Positions 57,421-64,000 of a DNA stretch of 64,000 bases are shown here, piece after piece. Under the pieces are notes generated by a model that had not been told where the DNA came from, did not search any database, and worked only from the letters and a program-made list of their open reading frames with translations. The first letter of the stretch is position 1. The number at the start of each line of letters is the position of its first letter. This DNA is from Sphingobacterium zeae (GTDB lineage Bacteria > Bacteroidota > Bacteroidia > Sphingobacteriales > Sphingobacteriaceae), in assembly GCF_030818895.1 (NCBI RefSeq), contig NZ_JAUTBA010000001.1, positions 5,518,001-5,582,000 on the forward strand, written 5' to 3'. Both the position numbers and the translations under genes were made by a program.

Positions 57421-58434
57421 ATGAAAACTAGAAACATTCGCTTCTTCTTCCTGTTAAGTACAATTCTTTTAGGCTTCCTATCGTCCTGTAAGAATGACAA
57501 CGATGAAATCCCAGCACTTGCAAAACCCCAGATAGGCACACTTGAAATCGGCAGTGGCAATAACAAAACTGTCCAAGCGGGATCAGATCTTCATCTTGAA
57601 GGTGATATTCTTGCCGAAGCACTGATTGCTAAAATCGAAATTGAGGTTCATCAAGAAGGTGGCGGTCAGTATAAGTTTACAAAAGCCTATACGGATGGAA
57701 AATACATTGGTGTAAAAAATGCGACATTTCATGAACACATCGATGTTCCGGGGGATGCACCCGCAGGAGCCTATCATTTTCATTTTATAGTAACCGACAA
57801 AGCCGGAAATGCGACTACAGCAGAATCAGCATTAACGATTACGGCCGCCGATGTAAAACCGAGTTTTAAACTTATCTTCACAGAAGTAGCAGGAACACCC
57901 CATGGAAACCATTTTCACGATCTAGCTGACAAGAGCAATGCAGAACCCATGACCATCAACTTCAACGAAAAAGGTCAAGCTCTATCTGGTGGTCACGCGC
58001 ACCTACATCCCGCCAAAATCTATAAAATTGAATTTAAACAATACAATACATCAGCACAGGAGATTCAAAATCAGTATATCCTCAATAAGTCTACTGCAGA
58101 TTACTATAAAGCATTTCTTGTAGGCGGATCATTTATTTTAAATCCTAACACCACTGGTGAAAATGGCGCCATATTTCAAACACGCGAAACTAAATATGCC
58201 GATGGAACAACGATTAGTGATGCTACAGAAACGACCGGAATTATCACCTACTTTACCGCAGGCAATGTCAATGCAGGGGAAAAGCAGGTGCTCTTTGTAT
58301 TAAGGAAATTAAAAGATTCCTCCACTAAAGCAACCATTACCCGTACCGACTGGAACTTGTCAAATTATGAAACCAAGTTTGCAGGTCAAGACCTCGTTAA
58401 GCTGTCTTTCGAACTGCATGCAGAGGAAGATTAG
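57421..58434 (+). CDS. DUF4625-like lipoprotein 2 with His-containing C-terminal domain
   Basis: The 337-aa product has a lipobox at Cys23 (LGFLSSCKNDNDE). The first domain (about 35-140) is homologous to the preceding protein, ending DAPAGAYHFHFIVTDKAGNATTAESALTI. The second (about 145-337) contains HGNHFHDLADKSN and LSGGHAHLHPAKIYKIEF and a beta-rich tail (VLFVLRKLKDSS, LVKLSFELHAEED). His pairs in both domains fit a surface metal-binding partner of the TonB receptor. An alternative is a structural surface protein. A terminator follows 12 bp after the stop. Confidence 0.75.
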   Translation: MKTRNIRFFFLLSTILLGFLSSCKNDNDEIPALAKPQIGTLEIGSGNNKTVQAGSDLHLEGDILAEALIAKIEIEVHQEGGGQYKFTKAYTDGKYIGVKNATFHEHIDVPGDAPAGAYHFHFIVTDKAGNATTAESALTITAADVKPSFKLIFTEVAGTPHGNHFHDLADKSNAEPMTINFNEKGQALSGGHAHLHPAKIYKIEFKQYNTSAQEIQNQYILNKSTADYYKAFLVGGSFILNPNTTGENGAIFQTRETKYADGTTISDATETTGIITYFTAGNVNAGEKQVLFVLRKLKDSSTKATITRTDWNLSNYETKFAGQDLVKLSFELHAEED

Positions 58435-58446
58435 TGTCAAGAAAAA

Positions 58447-58481
58447 TACACCTTGTCAGCTTAAGAAAATGGCAAGGTGTA
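58447..58481. terminator. terminator between the DUF4625-like and GH127-like genes
   Basis: A 12-bp stem with one T-G position (TACACCTTG at 58447-58455 against CAAGGTGTA at 58473-58481) is followed by CTTTTTT. It can serve the convergent genes on both strands. Confidence 0.85.
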
Positions 58482-58492
58482 CTTTTTTACTG

Positions 58493-61400
58493 TTACTTTA
58501 GACTCACATCCAAGTAAACCGAATGACGCCCATAGGTATCGTAAAACGGTTTATAAAGCACATCGTCTATATAAAATTCCAATGTTTCTGGGTTTCCTTT
58601 TATAGATTTACCAATATCCTTTGCGTCGAAAGTTACTTTACGCCAATCTTTTCTTGCAGTACGTTCCTGAGCGGCCAAAAGAACGGGGCCATAAAATAGG
58701 CTTGCGATGTTCGGCTGATCCATAACCGGATCGAGATGGAAATCGAAGGGCATTTTTAAGGTGACCACATCACCATCTTTCCAGTTGCGCTGTATGCTAA
58801 GATAAGTTCCAGGATCGGCGACAATTTTTTGGTCAACCCCATTTATAGTAACGAAAAATCCCTTTGTCGCCCAACTTGGTACTCGAACATGAAGATCGAA
58901 TTTGCCATTACCCCGTATGGTCAACGATGTATGATCTGCTTTTGGAAAATTTGTCTGTTGTTCTATCTTGATCCCCCGCTCCTTCCATTGCAAGGTAGAA
59001 GGGATATACAAATTAACATACAATGATTGATCATCTTTACTTTTCAAATAAATCGTATTCTGCAATTTGGTACTGCTCTCTATAGCCGTCCCATTACAAC
59101 AGGTGAACCCCTGCATATCTGCATTTCCAAATTGTTTGATTGAGCCAGGACGCAAAGGAACATGATAGGTATTTGCGGGACTATTCTCCGCAACCGAAGC
59201 TAATATGTGATTATATAATCCACGTTCATAGTAATCCATCAGCTCTGCACGCTGATCGAACATAAACAAATCACTCGTTAATTTCAGCATATTATAGGTT
59301 GCACAGGTTTCATTTTGTCCCCCCGCAGAAAATCCATTCTCATATAATGTTGCCGGCTGACTGATAAAACACTCGGCATTGGCCGGATTCCTAGCCCCCG
59401 CCACACCACCAATGCTATACATATAATCGCTGGCGACTTTATACCAAAAATTGTCGGCTACCTTATAGTATTGCGGATCATTTGTTACACGGTATAGCTC
59501 CATACTCCCTACAATTTGTGGGATATGCTGATTGGCGTGCAATCCTCTAAAAGTATCCACATTTTTTGCCAGTCCATGTGTATGTGCTGCATTACCGTAA
59601 AACAGATCAATGTTATCAAATAGACGGGCGGTTTTTAAATAATTCTGTTCACCCGTAATACGATACAACCTTGCCATCACTTCGTTCATCCCGCCAAACT
59701 CACCTGCAATATAGGTATTCCACATGTTGATTAATGTTTCGGTTGGTATATTGTTTAAACGGGTATACACCCAATTGCCCATGCCTTGTGCAATTTCTAA
59801 TGCTTTTTTATTTCCGCTTACTTCATAAACATCCATCAGACCGGCGAGGATCTTATGCAGGGTGTAATAAGGTGCCCAAACCTGGTTCTTCTGACCGCCA
59901 TATTTTGCCCCATGTTCAAGCATTATAAACTGGTCGGGAGGATAGGCACTGATAAATCCAAGCCCCCAGTTCCAGTAATCTGTACGAATTCCTTCATCAC
60001 TAAAATCAGAGTCATAAGCTGTTTTACCAGGACCAACAGGCACTGCCGCCGGATCAGCGACATATGCTTGCCCCGATTGCTTCGGCACTCCCGACAATTT
60101 TGACAAAGCGTAAAGCTCATTGATCATCGTATCCATTTTACCTAAAAATTTTGCTTGAAGGGCTTTGTCATACCCTGTACTGGCATAAGCTTGCGCAATT
60201 GCTGTTAGGTAATGTCCCGTTGCATGACCCCGTAATTTGATATCCTGGCTATCCCATACATCCAGAGGCTTTGCACCCTTTGGTTGCTTTTGTCCAAAAG
60301 CATGACGAAACATATAAAGGAAAGAATTGGGGTTTGATCTAGCCAATGTATCCATAAACTTATCACGGTTTTCAATAAACTTTGTGTGATGATGCTCTTC
60401 GTCTACATTGAGAGTCACCTGATCCAAATGAAAGGGTTCCAATTTTAAGTGAGGGATGTTAGACTTTATCTTTCCCTTGACACTAACAATTGCTTTTGGT
60501 TTAAGATCCGTTCCCGGAATGCGTCCAATTATCGTGTAGGCTGTCTGCTGCAAAACTGTGCTATTATCGGTTGGAGAAGGCCATAGCACCCGTACTTTCG
60601 GCCCTACCATACCATCTTTATAAGTACCAACGACATAATTAGGCAATCGCGGCAATTCCCCAACCTCCGTTTCCACGCTGACATCTGCGACTCCAGTTAA
60701 ATAGGCATTATACAGCTCTGCTTTATTCATCGGAAATCTAGGTAAATCATCCTCGGGCTTGCCTTTGGTGCTAGTGTCTTCGTGTACGCCTTTCAATGCA
60801 TTGCCATATATCGTGGCAATCTGAGTTCGACTAAGGGGCACCCGATAGACCCTGAAATCGTGCAGCAGAGCATTTAGACTCGAATTGCCGCCAAATAAGG
60901 GTTTTCCAATCTGTAATTTTCTTTTGCTTACCTGCTGTCCAAAGACTGCGCTCAGTTCCTGTGGAATATTTTTGACTTCTCCAACGAGCCTTCCGTCCAA
61001 ATACGTTTGTAAAGCCCCTGTAGTAATATCGACCACAATGGCCAAATGCACCCATTTTTTCAAAGGAACCGCAGGAGAGGCTGCACTTTTTACTTCAGCC
61101 TTCTTTTGAGAGATAACACCTAAATATCCAGCTTTTAGCGCTGTTCCTGTTGGTGTTACCGCAAAATGCCTCGCAAGATCTTGTCCGAAGTCAAAAAGAT
61201 ATTGTTCAGGCTGCGCTGCCCTCAAGTACAACCAGCCTGTTATACTAATAGACTCCAAATCCGAGAGTACGTTCGACGGTAATACAACAAAATCATCCTT
61301 TCCTCCGGCTAGAGACAATACCTTGTTAAATTGCTTATCAGCGACAAATAGTGCCTTCTCGCCTTGAAATTTACCATGCAGACCATTCCTTGACCAATCT

Positions 61401-61549
61401 TTTAGATCCCCATCAAAGACATAACGGGCCACCATTCCTGTCTCACCAATTCCATCCAATATCTGATCTCCACCTTGCGCTACCGCGACATCTATCGTTT
61501 TGATAAAAATCGTAAGAAGTATTGCCACATGTAATTTATATCTTTTCAT
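58493..61549 (-). CDS. exported GH127-family (DUF1680) hydrolase with N-terminal LamG domain
   Basis: The 1018-aa product has a signal peptide ending near residue 24 (DVAVAQ). Residues of about 30-250 form a LamG/concanavalin-like domain (MVARYVFDGDLKDWSRNGLHG, KKWVHLAIVVDITTGALQTYLDGRLVGEV). An Ig-like segment follows (GTYKDGMVGPKVRVLWPSP), then the GH127 (alpha/alpha)6 barrel from about 360. The zinc/catalytic cluster is visible: Glu747 and Cys749 in QNETCATYNMLKL, Cys817-Cys818 in FTCCNGTA. Characterised GH127 enzymes are retaining beta-L-arabinofuranosidases with a Cys nucleophile, acting on hydroxyproline-rich plant glycoproteins. It is divergent from an AraC regulator, which probably controls it. 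The exact sugar is not certain. Confidence 0.88.
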   Translation of the reverse strand: MKRYKLHVAILLTIFIKTIDVAVAQGGDQILDGIGETGMVARYVFDGDLKDWSRNGLHGKFQGEKALFVADKQFNKVLSLAGGKDDFVVLPSNVLSDLESISITGWLYLRAAQPEQYLFDFGQDLARHFAVTPTGTALKAGYLGVISQKKAEVKSAASPAVPLKKWVHLAIVVDITTGALQTYLDGRLVGEVKNIPQELSAVFGQQVSKRKLQIGKPLFGGNSSLNALLHDFRVYRVPLSRTQIATIYGNALKGVHEDTSTKGKPEDDLPRFPMNKAELYNAYLTGVADVSVETEVGELPRLPNYVVGTYKDGMVGPKVRVLWPSPTDNSTVLQQTAYTIIGRIPGTDLKPKAIVSVKGKIKSNIPHLKLEPFHLDQVTLNVDEEHHHTKFIENRDKFMDTLARSNPNSFLYMFRHAFGQKQPKGAKPLDVWDSQDIKLRGHATGHYLTAIAQAYASTGYDKALQAKFLGKMDTMINELYALSKLSGVPKQSGQAYVADPAAVPVGPGKTAYDSDFSDEGIRTDYWNWGLGFISAYPPDQFIMLEHGAKYGGQKNQVWAPYYTLHKILAGLMDVYEVSGNKKALEIAQGMGNWVYTRLNNIPTETLINMWNTYIAGEFGGMNEVMARLYRITGEQNYLKTARLFDNIDLFYGNAAHTHGLAKNVDTFRGLHANQHIPQIVGSMELYRVTNDPQYYKVADNFWYKVASDYMYSIGGVAGARNPANAECFISQPATLYENGFSAGGQNETCATYNMLKLTSDLFMFDQRAELMDYYERGLYNHILASVAENSPANTYHVPLRPGSIKQFGNADMQGFTCCNGTAIESSTKLQNTIYLKSKDDQSLYVNLYIPSTLQWKERGIKIEQQTNFPKADHTSLTIRGNGKFDLHVRVPSWATKGFFVTINGVDQKIVADPGTYLSIQRNWKDGDVVTLKMPFDFHLDPVMDQPNIASLFYGPVLLAAQERTARKDWRKVTFDAKDIGKSIKGNPETLEFYIDDVLYKPFYDTYGRHSVYLDVSLK

Positions 61550-61606
61550 AATATTATCTATTTCGTGTATTCATAATCATCGGTTTAAGTATTGCCCGCC
61601 TCGATT

Positions 61607-61635
61607 GAGTGTGCTTAGCTACACGACGCACACTC
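61607..61635. promoter_or_regulatory. inverted repeat in the GH127-AraC divergent region, candidate operator
   Basis: GAGTGTGC (61607-61614) and GCACACTC (61628-61635) are perfect 8-bp arms 13 bp apart, centres about two helical turns apart, between divergent genes. No T-run follows. It is a candidate binding site for the adjacent AraC protein or another dimeric regulator. The rest of 61636-61831 is AT-rich without a gene. Confidence 0.45.
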
Positions 61636-61831
61636 TTGATTGATGTCCCCCTGACATTTATAAAATTAATCACAAAAGCTCATTATATATAGGTTTATTT
61701 TAGCCGATATTCTCCCGATTTTAACTAACACTCCTGCTAATAACGATATCCCCAATTGGAAGAAAGCCCTATAATACCACGTATGCCCAAATACTCGAAG
61801 GTATTTTGTATTTTAGATTTGATAAGATTCT

Positions 61832-62728
61832 ATGGAAAAGCGAAATTTAAAAATTTGGGTGCCAGTTATCGGTCTGGATGGTTTCCGAAAAGAACAGACA
61901 GCGGGACGAGAAGAGCTCCTATTTAACGAACTCCATGGCGAACGGCTTATCGAAACACCGCATAAGCATGATTTTTTCATCATTAATCTTTTTCATAAAG
62001 CTTCTGGCGTACATACCATCGATTCTATCGACTATAGGATAAAAGATCATCAGGTACATATTCTCTTTCCAGGCCAAATGCACAAATGGCATATCTATGC
62101 CGATACTGTAGCTTACCAACTCATGATTGAGCGCCCTCTCTTTGAACATTTTGCACCTTTTTTTCGCTTTTCTTTTACCAATTATCAAAACCATCCTGTC
62201 ATTGATCTCACTGCAGATTCCTTTGCACAATTACTTTATGAATTTGAATCCGTCAAACAAGAATTGAAAAGAGAAAACTCACTTATTCCTTTAATTAGTG
62301 CCCGAGCGGGCGTCATTGCGGCGATTGTAAGTCGAGAGGCAGAGTCTGCGTTCACCGAATTCAAGGTTTATCAATCTGTTCCGCGACTTGCTAAGTTTAA
62401 CATGCTGATTGACGAATTCTTCAGGGAACAGAAAATGGTCGCATTTTATGCCGAAAAACTTAATATTTCAGCTAATTATCTGAATATCCTATGTAAAAAG
62501 CATTTGAAAATATCAGCTACACAACTTATCCACCAACGAATAAACATTGAAGCGAAAAGGCTTTTACAAAGCTCCGAACGGTCCATCAAAGAAATTGCCT
62601 TTGAGTTGGGATTCGCAGATCAGGCTTATTTTTCGAATTTCTTTAAACTGCAGATAGGTACCAGTCCCAGTGACTTTAGAGACAATCTTCAAGCGGGGGA
62701 GACATCAAGTTTGTTAAGAGGAAAATGA
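61832..62728 (+). CDS. AraC-family transcriptional regulator
   Basis: The 298-aa product has an N-terminal cupin-like sensor domain (TPHKHDFFIINLFHKASGVHTIDSIDYRIKDHQVHILFPGQMHKW) and a C-terminal double HTH of the AraC type (about 195-290). The first HTH is FYAEKLNISANYLNILCKKHLKISATQLIHQRI, the second and conserved tail SIKEIAFELGFADQAYFSNFFKLQIGTSPSDFR. Family members bind a small sugar or similar inducer and activate adjacent catabolic genes. It is divergent from the GH127-like gene and upstream of an amidohydrolase gene; either may be a target. It is the only sequence-specific transcription regulator gene visible in the window. Confidence 0.92.
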   Translation: MEKRNLKIWVPVIGLDGFRKEQTAGREELLFNELHGERLIETPHKHDFFIINLFHKASGVHTIDSIDYRIKDHQVHILFPGQMHKWHIYADTVAYQLMIERPLFEHFAPFFRFSFTNYQNHPVIDLTADSFAQLLYEFESVKQELKRENSLIPLISARAGVIAAIVSREAESAFTEFKVYQSVPRLAKFNMLIDEFFREQKMVAFYAEKLNISANYLNILCKKHLKISATQLIHQRINIEAKRLLQSSERSIKEIAFELGFADQAYFSNFFKLQIGTSPSDFRDNLQAGETSSLLRGK

Positions 62729-62843
62729 AAAATAGATAAATTACACAAGAAAAGGCAGGTATCTCCCAGCAAAAATAGCACAGAGTCCTATAAATTTGTA
62801 ACCTACAGATACCAAATACTTTTTTTTAGACAACGATGCGCTT

Positions 62844-64000
62844 ATGAAATCAATGGCCTTTACCCGCAAGGAATTTATTAGAAACTCTACGTTCGCACTT
62901 GCAGGTTCGACACTTATACCAGCAATTTTAATTGCACAAAACCGCCATAAAATGGTGAACCAAAATCTATTGAGCAACTCCACGATTGAAAAAAACTATA
63001 CATTAAAAAATGTGTTGCTAGAAACGGGCTTTGAGTACGATACTGATGGCCATGTGATTTCAACAACGACAAGCCTATTTTCTATTCAGATTGCAGACGG
63101 TAAGATCAAGGCTATAAGTTCCAATAGTAATGCTTCCGATGCTATCGATGCAAAAGGCCTTTTGATGCTACCCTCTTTCCGCGATATGCACATCCATTTG
63201 GACAAAACTTATTATGGTGACAAGTGGCAGGCAGTAAGACAAAGGGCCGGAGGTGTAAAAGGTATGATTGCCCTCGAACAGAAAATTCTACCTGAACTAT
63301 TAAAAAAAGCAACCTATAAAGCAGAAAAACTGATCGAACTATTACAACGTAACGGTACTACTTTCGCACGCAGTCATGTTAATATTGAACCGACATCCAA
63401 ACTAGACGCTTTAAGTAAGCTACAATTGGCACTGGAAAACAAGAAAGATGGATTCGGGGCTGAACTGGTTGCTTTTCCGCAGCACGGTGTATACTATACT
63501 GACTCGGTGCCATACCTTAAGGAAGCCGCCAAAACCAATATTGATTTTATCGGTGGAATAGACCCATTTTCCATTGATGGAGCTATTGAAAAAACAATGG
63601 ATTTTACGGTTCAGCTGGCATTAGATCATAACAAGGGCATTGATATTCATTTGCACGAATCGGGTGAATCAGGCTTAAAAACTGTAGAATACTTAATTAA
63701 CAAAGTGAACGAGAACCCAGTTCTCAAAGGTAAGACCTACCTCAGCCATTGTTTTGTATTGGGTCGGTTAGAAAAATCCAAACAACAAGAAATCGCAGCA
63801 AAACTCGGCGACGCACAAATTGGCATCATTTCTACAATTCCATTCGGCGGATTAATTATGCCAATCCCAACGTTACTGGAAAACAACGTTGAGGTGATGA
63901 CGGGAAATGACAGTATTGTAGACCATTGGAATACATTTGGTACGGGCAGTGTGTTACAAAAGGCCAATCTTGCAGCCCAGGTGTATGGCCAAACAACTGA
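62844..64000 (+). CDS. amidohydrolase (cytosine deaminase-like), 3' end outside window
   Basis: An uninterrupted frame runs from ATG 62844 to the window end (385 codons seen; a second in-frame ATG lies at 62853). The N-terminus (MAFTRKEFIRNSTFALAGSTLIPAILIAQ) looks like a Tat-type or plain signal peptide, so export is likely. A short beta domain (NVLLETGFEYD, SIQIADGKIKAIS) precedes the amidohydrolase barrel: RDMHIHLDKTYYG (metal ligands H116 and H118), DIHLHESGESG, LSHCF and GNDSI with the last metal-ligand Asp. MHIHLDK is typical of the cytosine/creatinine deaminase branch, but the substrate is open. It follows the AraC gene by 115 bp on the same strand. Confidence 0.85.
   Translation, partial: MKSMAFTRKEFIRNSTFALAGSTLIPAILIAQNRHKMVNQNLLSNSTIEKNYTLKNVLLETGFEYDTDGHVISTTTSLFSIQIADGKIKAISSNSNASDAIDAKGLLMLPSFRDMHIHLDKTYYGDKWQAVRQRAGGVKGMIALEQKILPELLKKATYKAEKLIELLQRNGTTFARSHVNIEPTSKLDALSKLQLALENKKDGFGAELVAFPQHGVYYTDSVPYLKEAAKTNIDFIGGIDPFSIDGAIEKTMDFTVQLALDHNKGIDIHLHESGESGLKTVEYLINKVNENPVLKGKTYLSHCFVLGRLEKSKQQEIAAKLGDAQIGIISTIPFGGLIMPIPTLLENNVEVMTGNDSIVDHWNTFGTGSVLQKANLAAQVYGQTT

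Overview
The window comes from a Bacteroidota chromosome, most likely a sphingobacterium-type organism. The grounds are three SusC/SusD pairs, many lipoproteins whose lipobox Cys is followed by charged residues, TAnnTTTG-type -7 promoter elements, genes without Shine-Dalgarno sequences, and a 16S-Ile-Ala-23S-5S rRNA operon. The genus is an inference; no database search was possible.

Layout. 1-1647: end of a frameshifted gene and an exported endonuclease/exonuclease/phosphatase. 1799-21779: one 12-gene minus-strand polysaccharide/glycoprotein utilization operon (PUL A). In transcription order it reads susC, susD, fasciclin, DUF5007-like, susC, susD, fasciclin, delta-60 repeat lipoprotein, phosphatase-like/LamG, M60 metallopeptidase, phosphatase-like/LamG, discoidin-domain lipoprotein. 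22029-29840: HAD phosphatase, GH29 alpha-L-fucosidase, GH2 hydrolase, small membrane protein, hybrid histidine kinase. 30501-36162: complete rRNA operon on the minus strand with two tandem promoters. 36650-36720: telomere-like 11-mer repeats running into a long hairpin. 37014-45071: PUL B, a shorter paralogue of PUL A (susC, susD, fasciclin, DUF5007-like, M60). 45640-48754: signal peptidase I and two unrecognised exported proteins. 48868-54288: an operon of a Sel1-repeat protein, an HSP90-family ATPase and a helical-repeat protein. 54516-58434: TonB receptor and two His-rich DUF4625-like lipoproteins behind a promoter framed by two copies of a palindrome. 58493-62728: GH127-like hydrolase divergent from an AraC regulator. 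62844-end: start of an amidohydrolase.

How the genes work together. PUL A, PUL B and the fucosidase gene share a pair of operator-like palindromes (core CAAWCGWTTG). The distal palindrome lies exactly 64 bp upstream of the candidate -7 element at all three loci, and none of the three has a properly spaced -33 element. This suggests one regulon under a common activator encoded outside the window. With M60 peptidases (known to act on glycoproteins), a fucosidase and a nearby GH2 enzyme, the most economical reading is a system for foraging on O-glycosylated protein. The substrate is inference.

The two leads I find most worth following are this regulon with its phosphatase-like/M60/fasciclin cassette, and the HSP90 + Sel1 + helical-repeat operon, which looks like a dedicated chaperone system with built-in repeat-protein partners.
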